A stretch of DNA of 64,000 bases from Hemibagrus wyckioides (GCF_019097595.1 NC_080718.1:14116157-14180156), one strand, 5' to 3'; shown: positions 47,502 through 59,298, numbered from the stretch's first letter. The notes: generated by a model from the letters alone, not told the origin. A program made the numbers and translations.

Positions 47502-48179
47502 GGTGTTTAAAGCACAGTACCCATGTCTGGGTCAAGGTCTCTCCTTTAGGTCATAGAGAAGACGCACATAACTTCACACATATCGACCCCAAACACCTAG
47601 CCACCCACCACCCCAACACACACACACACACGCACACACACTGCAATTTCTGTCTGTAGTTAGTAGTGAATACTGATATAAATGACCTACTTTTTTCAAA
47701 CGCCTTTTATTCTTCCTTTCACTTTAAAAGGAGGATTAATTATTTATAGGATGTTCTTATTTATTTATTTTTACCTGTGAGTATTTCGCGTCAGCTTCTA
47801 AGTGAGGCTTATCCACGCCATTGACTAATGGAGAGCTCGCTGACGAGAAATTACTCCTGCTTATAGCGCTCCATTCTTCTAGTTTGGTGCTGGGAAAGAG
47901 CGCACTGTCACTAACTGAAGGGGGCAAAACACAGACAAGGAAGATGGCAGTGAGAGACGACACACGTGAGCCCCAGCAGAACAGCTTCATCTCCAGCTTA
48001 TAGCCTCCCAGTCCCTCTATCACCAGGCCGCTGATCTTAGAGAAAAAGTCGTTTCGGTGTTTTACCATTTCTGCACTGGGCACAGGGTCATTTAAACTTG
48101 GTTGATATAAATAACTAAATATTGTGTTCTGATTAATGGAAATAGCCCTAATAACAGTGCTATTGTGGACTGCGTGTGT

Positions 48180-48218
<39 letters not shown>

Positions 48219-48655
48219 TGCGCTGGTCAAACCTTGCTTGCAGCATACTGGAAATATAAGGCGCTTCTTTCGTGTAATGACCAGGAACATTTACTGAGCT
48301 TCTTCCTGTGAGGCCAAATTAGATTTACTCTAAACGCTTTAGTTTTGTCCGTGATGGATATTATATTATACATGCCTTCTAAAGGTTGAAATTGGAAAAG
48401 GAAGGCCACCAGGGCTGTAACACGAGAAGGGGGAGAGTATAGTTAGAGTGTTTTGTCGTCTCCCCCTCGCGAGGTCAGTGTATTCTTATTATTTTACAGC
48501 AATTAAGACAGACAAAAATGTGTTTCATTAACACCTGCAGTGTTTATACAATTCCAGATGGACACACAAAAATGAACGCTGTAGGTGTTAATTCAACACC
48601 GTAGGTGTTAATTCAGAACTGAGGATTCTGCAGTTTGCTGTTGTGTGTGTGTGTG

Positions 48656-48700
<45 letters not shown>

Positions 48701-51095
48701 AGTCATATATTGGTCTGTGCTCTAATTGATAAAATCTATTTCTCTATATCTCTTATGTCGCTCCAAGGTTTATTTGTTATGATTTGGATTTTCTTTTTTA
48801 ATTCGTTACATTCATTAATAAATGGACTGCGTTATGGAGCTGCAGTAAACTCAGTACTAAAACGTCTCACTCCACATAGTGTATATTATACTTTACTCCA
48901 GCTTTCAGAACCTGCCGCAAACATCTGCGAATCATTTAGAAACGCATAAATTGTTTATAAAGTCTGCCTTTGAGAACACATTCCTCGCTGGTATTTCTTG
49001 TTCGGGACGAATATCTGCGTCGCCTTTGAAAAGAGTCGTGCTGATTAGATTGATTAAATGTGAGCTACCTGGGCTGCGGCCTTTGGGAAGACGGGCATGC
49101 TTCTGTAATCACAAGAGACCCGAGACAGTAGCTACATTTCACAGACCTGTTCTCTCCTGAGTCAAAATATCGATTTGCAAAAAATCATAGCTAGATTCAC
49201 CTCGGTTATTTTTGCCTCTCACGAATTCATAGATTTATGTTTGAGAGGCCGGGTATGCTACTTTTAAAAATAATAATAATTATTATAATTATATAGCTCA
49301 AAAACATTGTCATGACTGTAATGTGCTGTGACATATATCTGAATATATTATACCTCTATGAATACTTGAAGTTGATTTAAAAAAATCTCAAACAAGCAGT
49401 GTAGTCTCAGTTTTTTAATTATGTCAGATTCAAACACCACATTTGATTTCTGCTTTTCTCTCAGTCGTTTGACTCTTCGTTTACCTGATTATTATAGTAT
49501 TGTATACCATTCGGTCATTTGTTTTAAAGCAGTCAAATAAATGAAACTGAACTGAAGTATTTCTTTACGACTGCACGTATTTAAAAATAATCACCATGCC
49601 ATTTTCCGATATAATTTGCCTCGTTTTCATATAAGCTATCTTCTGTGCGACATTTTATTTAAACAGTGTTATAGTGCTGTTAAGACAATGAAGGCTATAT
49701 TTTGTAACTTTTATAATCTGTTCTCTGCTAACCAAATTTCCGAATGAACACACACACACACACACACACGCACACACACACACACACACAACACACACAC
49801 ATTAAGTTAAGTGAGGCAATAAAAAGTAGTTTCCATTACCAAAAACTGAGAGTATGCTTACTTTGCTGCTCCGTTATTGATCGAATGCCAAGTATATCTG
49901 TGACAGAATGAGAAGAGGGCCATATTCTGTGCATAGCCATATGTCCCGGAAGAGCAGCCATGCCAGGGGGAGTTGGTACTTTAGTCCCTGTTGCTCCGAT
50001 CGGAGTTGGATAAGAGTATAAGTGGTTATAGGGCAGCGTGGGCTGCGGCTGAGGGTGAGAAGTCTGCTTGCTCGGCTCATACTGGCTCTGCTGCGACAGA
50101 TTCCCGATCTTGTTGCGCAGGATCCGGCTAATCGAGCTGACTGAGGGCAGATTGAATTTGTCACACACGCCGTCGGCCAGCAGTCTGTCCCGAATCTCCC
50201 AGGCGAAAATGCCCGGGTCCCGCTGCTTGTAAGTCCTAATGTGTTTGACTACGGTAGGGGTGGTGACTCGCGGCTTGCTGCCGCCGATAGCGCCTGGCAG
50301 AATGGAGCCGGTCTCGTTGTAGCGGGCCAGAATCTTGCTCACACAGCCATGAGATACCCGCAGCTGCCTGCTGATATCACACGGCCTGATTCCCAGCTGT
50401 GCCAGCTCTACAATCCTGAGGCGGATGGCGTTGGGTAGCGGTCTTCCGTTTACAAACACACCGCCGAGCTGGTTCACCTCCCCAAAGGCTGGTTCTGGAA
50501 AGAAAAGGAACCAAAAAGTGTTCAGTGTTTAAGCGCTTATCGAAGCGCACAATGCGTTAAACGGGGGATGAAATTACCTTTGCGATGCGAAAAGTAAACG
50601 GTCAAATCTAAGGACTCATTAAACCTTAAATAGAGGCCTTGAATTTCCAACCTAACCACAACTTGTGTAAGGTATAACGCAGTCCCATCTCCACCTATGT
50701 TTTACATCACATCATAGCCGACAGTAAAGGCGTAAAAAATTGGGGGTAAGTTTAATTTCGCATGGTCTAATGCAGGAGTGCGTTTACAATACGCGTATTT
50801 AAAACATTCTGCAACGTATTCCAACTCATTGCTTATAATGATCAATGTGATGTGTTTGCCCGAAATCAAGCACATAGCACATTCATATACTAGTACCGCC
50901 CTCGTAGGAACACTAAACCAGTGAGCGCGTGAGTAATTCTACGGGAAAAACGCCATTTCACTGGTACTGTGAAAGTGAATCACTTCAGCACATCATGCGA
51001 TCTAAAGACTCCATCTCATGACACTAATCTTGGACGGATTGTTTACAAAGACTCCGTATTCAGGAGGGAAAAGGCACACTCTTGTTCTTACCCAT
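44146..51095 (-). CDS. pax9: Pax9, paired-box transcription factor, complete, four coding exons
   Basis: A nuclear DNA-binding regulator of pharyngeal pouch, vertebral and tooth/craniofacial development. Join on the - strand: 51095-51092, 50494-49862, 47914-47775, 44400-44146. All junctions are GT-AG and the frame is continuous for 343 codons, close to the 341-residue human protein. The paired domain spans about residues 4-131, starting [20 protein letters not shown], with the helix-turn-helix core [20 protein letters not shown]. The octapeptide-type Groucho motif HSVTDILG is at about 197-204; there is no homeodomain, as in all Pax1/9 proteins. The C-terminus HPVTASAL matches the family end. 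The ATG has G at -3 and G at +4. Pax1 is the closest alternative, but the tail sequence and the slc25a21 neighbour point to Pax9. Confidence 0.98.
45594..45697. repeat. (ATT)n(GTT)n(AAT)n compound microsatellite
   Basis: A few ATT units, about 17 GTT units, then about 15 AAT units. The ATT and AAT ends are complementary. Confidence 0.96.
45736..45755. repeat. Perfect 20-bp palindrome centred on CCGG
   Basis: Eight T, CCGG, eight A. The centre TTCCGGAA holds overlapping GGAA cores on both strands. Confidence 0.9.
45784..45803. repeat. Inverted repeat AAACGGAA / TTCCGTTT
   Basis: Perfect 8-base arms around ATGA, 28 bases from the previous palindrome. It also carries GGAA and TTCC cores. Confidence 0.9.
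46168..46295. repeat. (ATT)n(GTT)n(AAT)n compound microsatellite, second copy type
   Basis: About 14 ATT units, six GTT units, then about 22 AAT units. The long complementary ATT and AAT arms could fold into a hairpin. Confidence 0.96.
46750..46785. repeat. (GT)n(GC)n alternating purine-pyrimidine tract
   Basis: About nine GT units run directly into about nine GC units, all alternating. Such (GT)n(GC)n DNA is a classic Z-DNA former. Confidence 0.92.
47431..47501. repeat. (ATA)n microsatellite
   Basis: About 23 AAT-type units. Confidence 0.96.
47775..47914 (-). CDS. pax9: pax9 coding exon 3
   Basis: Acceptor TGCCCCCTTCAG, donor TCACAG/GTAAAA. 140 bases: two bases of a split Ile, then [18 protein letters not shown] and further to EADAKYSQ. 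Ser-rich linker between octapeptide and transactivation region, with the family motif KxEEWS. Confidence 0.97.
48172..48219. repeat. (GT)n microsatellite
   Basis: GT run of about 20 units, with short interruptions at both ends. Confidence 0.95.
48527..48615. promoter_or_regulatory. pax9: Cluster of T-box-like half-sites
   Basis: ATTAACACCT (48527-48536, reverse), AGGTGTTAAT (48583-48592), AACACC (48595-48600, reverse) and AGGTGTTAAT (48603-48612). The last three lie in an imperfect 20-bp tandem repeat. AGGTGTNA is the T-box half-site. Binding is inferred. Confidence 0.4.
48642..48699. repeat. (TG)n microsatellite
   Basis: TG run of about 28 units with one GCG interruption. Confidence 0.95.
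49748..49801. repeat. (AC)n microsatellite
   Basis: AC run with two interruptions. It ends about 60 bases from the donor site of the paired-box exon. Confidence 0.95.
49862..50494 (-). CDS. pax9: pax9 coding exon 2 (paired box)
   Basis: Acceptor CCTTTTCTTTCCAG, donor CAGCAAA/GTAAGC. 633 bases: two bases of Glu2, 210 codons and the first base of a split Ile. Carries the entire paired domain, the linker rich in Pro/Gln/Tyr ([20 protein letters not shown]) and the octapeptide HSVTDILG. The paired domain has KFNLPSVSS where mammals have KYNVPSVSS, a mild difference. An in-frame GTG at 50477-50475 is Val8, not a start. Confidence 0.98.
50495..51091 (-). other. pax9: pax9 intron 1 (597 bp)
   Basis: Noncoding, unique sequence without microsatellites. 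No separate element recognised. Confidence 0.92.
51092..51095 (-). CDS. pax9: pax9 coding exon 1 (start codon)
   Basis: Only ATGG is coding, followed by donor GTAAGA. It joins AA of exon 2 to make Met-Glu, the usual Pax9 beginning. Context ACGCAATGG, with G at -3 and G at +4. The bases at higher coordinates are 5' leader. Confidence 0.93.
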
Positions 51096-51443
51096 TGCGT
51101 GTACGCCTCCGATGACAAACAGAAACCCCAACAATGATGAACAGCCTCGGTTCCAGTTTAGGTCTCTATAGGCCTGCAGTCGAATCGGGGAAGAATCGAT
51201 CGGCTGACGCAGATGCGATAGCGATAGTTCTCGTTGTGTTCTCGTTGTGTTTCCTGATGGCAAGGACGACAGGCTTAATCCGCGGCTATGATGGGACGGC
51301 CTTCCAAACTTTTCTCCCAAGCAAGGACAAGCCGTCCAATCACCACTAGTCTTTACACTATACTGCTCAGCTATTGGCTTAAAAAGTTTGACATGACAAG
51401 CCGGCTCAATGCTGAGAGTTTTCTCCCTTTCAGCTGGAAACAA
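51096..51443 (-). promoter_or_regulatory. pax9: pax9 5' leader / proximal promoter region, transcription start not known
   Basis: Upstream of the ATG on the - strand. A CCAAT box occurs at 51377-51373; no convincing TATA box was seen. The reading frame of the Pax9 start is open without a stop for 116 codons, beginning with an ATG at 51443. How much is transcribed cannot be told from sequence. Confidence 0.4.
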
Positions 51444-54157
51444 TGCAGCGTTTCGAATTTGTTCAGCGACTTCGAAAATTGTAAGAGATATAATTCTGTT
51501 TTAGGAGCATTTTTAAAGGTGACATAAATTAGAGAGTGACTGAAAGAATTTTAAGACACACAGGAATATACACAGGTATATAAATATGGATTTAAAAAAG
51601 CAAGAAATTTGACATTTGTCTTTTGAATTGACATTCATCGAAATTATTGAAGGTTTATACTTAAATTCATTGAACTTTAGTTGAACAAAGTAGGATTATG
51701 AAAACCCCGGACAACAGATGCTATCTGTCAAATTCTATATAATTTACTTTTAAGAAATCGTCTGAAGCTATAAACTGTCACCTTAGACATGACTGACAGA
51801 ATTGTGTTTGTTGGTTATTCTTATGCAAAATAATTATTTCCATTTCTATTAACAATTTTTATTAGGCTATCACAATATGAAACAATGTTCCTGCACCTAA
51901 AAAAGTTTCGTTAGACAGTTCGTGTGTGTAACGCAAATGCAGTGTATTTATTTCAGTTTGATATTGTTTGTTTCCTGTTTTGGTCAGAGCCACTCTTTTT
52001 CTTTCTGACAGATCATGAAGCAGTTTAGAGGTCTATCTGAGGCCCTGGTGTCAGGTGTAGATGGCTATTGTTCGCTTGCACTTGGGTCTATTTGAACAGT
52101 CTGACAGTCTTTGCATAGGGAGCATAAGATGCTCGTGAGTCATTTGTATCACTGTTTCCTGTTTACCCAAGGGAACATTTTCACGGGCTTCTATCGCTGT
52201 TTGATTTGTTCTTTCCCGTCTAAGCAGGTCTTTTTTTCTGCTACACGGGTCACTTTACGCTCTAGTCAGCACAGACGGGTATACCTTAACATATTTGATT
52301 CCTCTTTAATGTTTTTTTAAAACGTTTTTCAATTATCTGCCTTTATTGTGCTAAATGAGTGCTGTTTTAACCATCACTTTATGCGGTCTTAAAATAGTTT
52401 TAAGCGTTTCTCTCTTAGAAGCGTTGAGGGGAAACACACACTATGCTGTGTATACTTTTAGGCTGGGCAAGTTCCACGATTTATGTTGCTCTTCTAAAAT
52501 GAGTGAAATAGTGAACATAATAGGAAGATTAGACTTGCCTCATAAGCTTGCTTTCGTTTTACGAAACGTGAGCCTCAAGATAGAAATAATGCATTAATTT
52601 AGTTATTTAAATGACACTGATCTTAGGCCTCTGAACACCGTCTTAAACATCTTAGTTTTTTAAACGTTTATGTTATTATAGAGATTAATTTGCATGAATA
52701 GTTAAGGGAAATTAAAGCTGCAGTCACCGGTAGTGGAGCGCAGAGAAGCATATAAGATTGACAGCAGGCTGTCTTTATTTTTAATGTTTGCAGAAAACTT
52801 TTATTTTAAAACAAGAAGTTTTCGTACTGTTCAAAAATACAAAATATCAATCATTTACTTTTGCATATGTATTATTATTATTATTATTATTACTGATGTT
52901 GTTTAAACCGTTATAGTTATATAACTATAATAATAATATATGCATAGTGTGTATACGTTTACACATATAAATGATGCGTAAATGGGAGATATAGGAATTA
53001 TCAAAACAATGTATCACATTGTTTAGATCATATAAATAACGGGTAATGTCTGTAAGTGTAATTAATCTCCTTACAGATAATTCAGGGGCATATCAGCAAA
53101 CAAATTCAGCGCATATTCAGCGCACCCATCATCAATACATCATCAGTCATGCTAACGTTCATTCACAGGCAACTTGCATGCTCGGTCGCTCAGGGCTGTA
53201 AGGTAAAGGTCTACAGTTTAAAGCCACTGCATGTGTGTTCATCACCACTGTAACACCAGTGTGTTTAGACCTGCACCAATTCTTCCTTACTGTGTCTGTA
53301 TTACCAGAATATGGGACATAAGTGGGGAAAAAAATTAGGCATATCATGTCACCAGATTATACAAGATATTTTAAGAGTAACTTTACATGTATGGAATGAG
53401 GTGTGTTATAAATGTAGCGTATTCGGTGGTCAGATAACGTTACACGTGTGTATTGATGTGAACAGGAAAGTGAGGTGAGGTGATGCGGCGTGGAAGCGAG
53501 TTTATACAGCGCGGCAGCCCACTTTACACATTTACAACTATAGTAGTGCACGTATTTCGAAGGCCAAATTGCCAGGTTGCTAATGTTGGAGTGATATGAT
53601 TATTCATCTTTCAACAATGTATAACAGACATTAGGCCAACCGTAATAAACTTGAGCTTAGAAATAGCAATTTAGCTACTAATACTCTTATTGCTGTTTTT
53701 TGTTTTCTGTTTTCTTGTTTTCTATGTTTTCTTATTAATTTAATACCGTATCTACTATACCACGGCAATGCTGAATCAGACCTGTTTGAAAGTTTGAAAG
53801 TTTGAGATTTCACTATTGCAGATGATTTGCCAAACTGAATTAAGTTTTGGGAATTGGAATAATTGTTGATTTTGTTTTATTATAAAATTGTGATAATTGT
53901 CTAGTCGTTTTTCAGAGAATATTCGTCATAAACAGCGAAAAGGATTTACTAGTTCAACAGCATGATATAGCTCCATGAACCGCTAATTGTATTAAAACTA
54001 TTTTCTCTCCTGTCTAGTGAACACCACAGAAGTCACACTGACAGCGTTTATTTTACGCTAGCGACTCGACAAATAAGAGAAAATCCATTACCACGTAACA
54101 TCGCGCTAAAGGTCGTTTCCCTCTGCGTTAGAGAGGAAGCAGTAGCCTAAACTAGAA

Positions 54158-54253
54158 TATTGTTGTTGTTGTTGTTGCTAATAAATTATTATTATTATTA
54201 TTATTGTTGTTGTTGTTGTTGTTGTTGTTGATGTGGTCGTCGTCGTCGTCGTC
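54158..54253. repeat. (GTT)n(ATT)n(GTT)n(CGT)n compound microsatellite
   Basis: GTT, ATT, GTT, then a short CGT run, all trinucleotide units. Confidence 0.93.
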
Positions 54254-54662
54254 CATAGACCTTCATAGACTCTGTGGCCATAAAATTTTGAAATTCTTAA
54301 ATGCACAAATACTTTGTTTTAGCATTGATTGATTTAGCATATCAGAATGCCCTTTAAAGTAAAATTTAGCGTGAATGTAAACACTGCAATAATCGTTAAA
54401 CGAAACCCTGCCGAAGTCTGTTGATTAAACAGGAAAAAAGATCGCTGAAGTCCGTCATAAGTTCATGAGTCAAATATAGATCCCTCGCTAATACCGCTCC
54501 GAAGGGAACTGTGAGTTTATGTTGATGCCCTATGTGCGCTTTGATGACTGTTCCCTCCTCGATCATTCATCTTGAATTCATCCCATGCTCTGATGGTAAT
54601 GGCTTTGTGTATTAAGGTGGTTACGTCACTTTGAGCAAGCCTCGGAGAATTAGTGTGTGTGT

Positions 54663-54677
54663 GGGGGGGGGGGGGGG
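54663..54677 (+). repeat. 15-base G homopolymer
   Basis: Uninterrupted run of 15 G, preceded by GTGTGTGTG. Confidence 0.95.
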
Positions 54678-55529
54678 ATCTAACAAATCGCAAAATTTGG
54701 AAATTGTCTTCTCAGTTGTCTGTGATGTCTCGTGCACGTGGTGATGCCATTCATTTAGAGAATATGCGACAGCAGCTGGAATTTCATGAAGCTGGAATTT
54801 AAGCCTTTTACGTTTATTCGGGAAGCGAGTACAAATACAGATACAATAGAATTCGTGCTGGCAAAAGATGCTTCAGTCATCAATCATTGCAGAGGCTGTA
54901 AAGTTTGTAAGCAGACATTCAAAAGTCAATACCACATTAACTAATGTTTTGTCATGGTTCTTATGCACAAAATCACTTCATAAATAGACCCTGAATTGTG
55001 TATTGTCCCTTATCTATCTACAAAGCATTTGATTGGACACATAAAAAAGTTTATTTACAAGTTTCTCTGTTAGTAGATTTACCACAGATTGCCGGTATAA
55101 TGCAGTGGGGCATGAAGGTATCTAAGACAAATTTCACTTAATTGGCTGTAAGATAGCTATACCGTGTAATATATGCACATGCCTAAATGTTGTTCTGTCG
55201 TAGCAACATGTTCAGTCTTCAATTAACATCTTAATTAACGCTTTTCGTTTTTCTCCAGTCGGGCTTGAAAGAACAAGCTTCATAACTTTTATTATTTTGT
55301 TCATGCGGGGAAAATTCCGTGAGAAATTGCTTGACCTTTCCTTTCAAAACAAGGCTCGCTGTGGCGGAAGGTTAGTATTTTATTTTTATTCTGGTGCAGA
55401 CCGGATTTTAGGCTTGGCTGAATCTAAACTGGGTCATTACGTGCTTCCTATAATACCAATGAAACAGAAGTTACAGTTGGACATAGTGTAAAAGAGAACG
55501 GTGTGAGAAGTACAAATTGTGTGGTGGAG

Positions 55530-55604
<75 letters not shown>
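55530..55604. repeat. (GATA)n microsatellite
   Basis: About 19 perfect GATA units. The open frame read across it on the - strand is an artefact. Confidence 0.97.
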
Positions 55605-57517
55605 CAGTGGGCGATCAGTTGACATCAAGCACGTATGCCATTCTGGCATTGCCTGTAACCAATTACACCATAGGCTATATTCCTATCAAACAGTAGGGTT
55701 TGTCTTACGGGACGCAATAACACGCAAGGCCTACTGGGAATTTTCTTTTCTTTTCTAAGCACCTCTGTTTTATAAGCGAGTCGTATTTTACCTTTGCGTC
55801 GTGGAGCACATATTGAAAAATTTTCGCGCGAGCAGCCAATGTCAAGGACTTCAACCTGTTTTTCTTAGAGCACCCTGGCTGTCCACAATCCTGTCTTCAA
55901 TATGAGGTTCTTTTAGTCATGTTTATTTCAGGACGTTTTTACACCTAAAAAATGTAACAACATACAACATATTTTTTTCTATTGTACTGCATATAAGAAA
56001 AGTTATTTCGATGTCCCTTTTTGGTTTAATTGATTTTTGTCTGTTTGTTTGTTTTATTTCATGTCACTGACATATATGATCAATACAGATTCATCAAACC
56101 TGTAAAAGCAATCTTTGAAGCGATTTCAAAACCTATTTAAAGCTATTTAAAGGCTCAGTGCAGCCTTTGTTTACAAATAATTTCTTTACGATTTATCAGT
56201 GTATTCTATATCAATCTATTTCATTTATAGTATTTAACAACTACTTACATAAACACTTTTTTCGTTTAACTGAAATATATATATTTATATACATAATTAA
56301 TAATTACCCATATATTACATACAATGTATATAATAATAATCCTGTACTACTGATTATTTATGAAGGTGTTACTAATTAAACTGAAATGGTGTTAAATATC
56401 CAGCGGTGAGAAAATATTTTTAAATCATTAAAATTATTTGCATGCGTCTTTGATTTTATAGCCCACATGACAACCAATGAACTATCATATAAAATTAATT
56501 AGCTACGATTGTTATGATTATTCGTTTTGATAAATCAAACATTTATTTTACAATATGCAAACGATACATATTCAAACGATAAATTTACTAATTTAAACAA
56601 TATATAATAGAAAATCACATTAGCTAATAAAGTCAAATGTGTTATATAACATAGTTTATTGTAAAATCTAATCATTTTATATTGATAATGTCGTTATTAC
56701 ACGTGATTGCAAATCTTAGTCTATGAAGTGGCTTAAGATTGGCAGTCTAACGCAAACACGTACTGTAACAGATTTTGCCAAGTTTTTATTAACATCACCA
56801 TTCTAACTGCTCGTAGTAGCTGGCCATGTTCTCTGTCTTATTTTGGGTACGTGGTCGTTAACGATTTCCCAAGATTTCATTTCATGTGAGATCGGAATTT
56901 AAAAAAAAAAAAGGATATATTTTACAAAAGCTAGTGAGCTAACAACGATAATCTCCCCCACGCAAAAAAAAAAAAAAGAAAAAAAAAAGAGAAAACCTGT
57001 GACAAACCTGTCCTCAGAGAGTCAATGTAAGCCCTGCAATAACAAGCTTGCCTCTGAATTTTACTACAGGCTTTTTCATGTAAATAACCTACATCACACC
57101 GACGGCCTTTTCTCTGTTAAAAACATATTCTAATGAGCTAACCAAACGTTTGGGTACTCATTGCGAAAGTAAGCGAATCTACTCATATGGTATAAATTTA
57201 GTGAAAAAAATCGATATCGACTTTACTACAATTTAGTAAATTAGAGGTTCGTCGATTTAGAGATTTTTTGTATAACTGTACACGAGACTGGAGAAGAAGC
57301 ACCAGAAAGTGTATCAGAAAAGAGTGTTAGAAAGGTTAAAAATTAATTGTGCAATAAATTGTTTAGAGCAATTCAACAACAACAACAATTTAACAAGAAC
57401 AATTGAGACTATACAACCTGGATGACTATATTAAGTGATTTCTATCATGTAGGTTACATAAAACATTATAACATTTACTTCTTAACAATAAAAGACTGAA
57501 AACCATATTAGGTCCAG

Positions 57518-57521
<4 letters not shown>

Positions 57522-57588
<67 letters not shown>
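57522..57588. repeat. (AT)n microsatellite
   Basis: Perfect AT run of about 33 units. Confidence 0.97.
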
Positions 57589-57593
<5 letters not shown>

Positions 57594-58156
57594 GTCTAAA
57601 ATTTAAGACAACCATTCTGAACTATTCTCTTACTGGGTCTTACTGTAACATTTTTAAAGGATCAGTGGATGACTGCTGATTGTAACCTTTATCTTCTAAA
57701 CAGGATTGACACCATTAAACGGCTTTGCAGGTTAACACCTCTCAAAGGTTGACGGCTCCTGTAACTTAAATCCAGCCGTAATGAGGAGGACAGCAGGTTA
57801 ACGACGTGTGTACGGCTGTTTGCGGGGCCAGCTCGCCATTTCGCTTCTGACACACAAAAGCAACAATATTTACGACTCTTTTAAGCATCGATCACACTGA
57901 CAGCTCTTAGTCCCAGCACATGGACTTCATTAGTCTTAAAGATTAAATTCCACTACAATATACCTGCAATTTCCAATCAGAAAGGCACAATATAGTTGCT
58001 TTTAGTTGGATAATACGATGATTTGATTGCGACTCGTCATGGCCATTTTTTCTATTGTGTCGTTGGATGTATTTACAAAAAGCAATCGTATTTAAATTAA
58101 GAAAAACAGAATTGTAGGGAAAATGTGTCTAAAAACAGGGGCCTTTCCATCATTTT

Positions 58157-58157
<1 letters not shown>

Positions 58158-58199
<42 letters not shown>

Positions 58200-58216
58200 G
58201 TAATAATAATAATAAT
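58158..58216. repeat. (AAT)n microsatellite
   Basis: About 19 AAT units with one AGT interruption. Confidence 0.96.
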
Positions 58217-58373
58217 TGAACAGATGGAATTGGTTTGTTGAGAGAGACATTTTACAGTGTTAAACAAAAACCTTGTAAAGATCGTTGTCACGATCTGAAA
58301 TACGGGAAAAGAGGGGGGGAAATCGAGATTAAAGTAGGCTAATCCAATATACTTGTGTATTTAATGGAGATCT

Positions 58374-58388
58374 AGCGCCATCTACCGA
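58374..58388 (-). promoter_or_regulatory. CTCF-like motif 1
   Basis: Reverse complement TCGGTAGATGGCGCT matches 13 of 15 positions of the core consensus CCASYAGRKGGCRSY. Confidence 0.4.
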
Positions 58389-58635
58389 TACCTCTGCATG
58401 GTTGTATGAAATTGTAACATATATTTATATATTAATATAAAATGTTAAAATGTAAAATATTTTAAGATGTGAAACATTTTGAGAACATAAAATAGAATAC
58501 GTGCATTAAAACAGAAACGTTACAGAAAAGGCAACGTGCCCGCAGAATAGTAAGCAGTAAACAGAATCATATGCGTTGATCTGTTTGATTCACAGGGTCA
58601 GATATTGTAGATGAGCATGTCAAAGCATCAGCTAT

Positions 58636-58796
58636 TCAATTTTCAATTAAATTTATTTGTACAGCGCTTTTAACTTGGACATTGTCTCAAAGCAGCTTTA
58701 CAGAAATATAGAAACAGAGAAAAAAATATAAAATTTAAAGTTAAGAAACTATTTTATCCCTATTTCATCCCCATTTTATCACTAATGAGCAAGCTA
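58636..58796 (+). repeat. Dispersed fish repeat, copy 2
   Basis: Second copy of the repeat at 18291-18440, same orientation. It shares GGACATTGTCTCAAAGCAGC, TTTACAGAA, ATAGAAACAGAGAA and an AT-rich tail ending in CACTAATG. Confidence 0.85.
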
Positions 58797-59009
58797 TAGG
58801 GTGTCTCATTCAGGTGAATTTATCCAAAAACTATTTTTGGCAAAGGGCAGGATGATGTTTAAGATCAAGTCATGTGTAAAATTTAAATCTTGCTTTGATT
58901 GACAAATGATTGACTCATATCAATACATAGATCTGGAATGTTTTTAGGCCATTTAATTGTCGATTACAAACTACGGATTCACCAAACATCCTAGTGAATT
59001 GGTTGTTAT

Positions 59010-59186
59010 AAGCCACTGGGGACAAATGAATGTGTGAATGTGTATGGATGGAGTCCTAAAATGGACCGATGTCCCATCCATGGTATAATCCCATCTCACT
59101 CCTGGAGTTCCCTGGATAAGCTCTGGATGCACTGTGACAGGATACAGTGGTTACGGGAAAAAAATAAATTAATGATTGAATGAAAG
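59010..59186 (+). mobile_element. Fish SINE-like repeat relic (3' half)
   Basis: Blocks GAATGTGTGAATGTGTATGG, ATGGACCGATGTCCCATCCA, TCTCACTCCTGGAGTTCCC, TGGATAAGCTCTGGAT and GTGGTTACGGG, then a GAATGAAAGG-like tail, in the order of the common teleost repeat. Same family as 3512-3690 and 26640-26755. Confidence 0.75.
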
Positions 59187-59298
59187 GATGTGGAGGGAAA
59201 GGACAGATGGAATGCTGGAAGTGGAATGGATGAATGGAAAAAAATTACACAAAAGTCTTATTTGTAGGTTATTTCGAAACAGCTGCATCCCACAGTAT

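Larger units (their letters stand above)
44401..47774 (-). other. pax9: pax9 intron 3 (3.4 kb)
   Basis: Noncoding. Contains three trinucleotide microsatellite blocks (45594-45697, 46168-46295, 47431-47501), two GGAA/TTCC palindromes (45736-45755, 45784-45803), a low-repeat candidate regulatory stretch (about 45960-46150) and a GT/GC alternating tract (46750-46785). Confidence 0.92.
47915..49861 (-). other. pax9: pax9 intron 2 (1.9 kb)
   Basis: Noncoding. Contains GT/AC microsatellites (48172-48219, 48642-48699, 49748-49801), a T-box-like motif cluster (48527-48615) and unique DNA. Confidence 0.92.

Noticed and set aside
50475..50477. In-frame GTG as a possible start of a paired-domain ORF
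   Set aside because: It is codon Val8 of Pax9. The spliced start at 51095 gives the conserved N-terminus.
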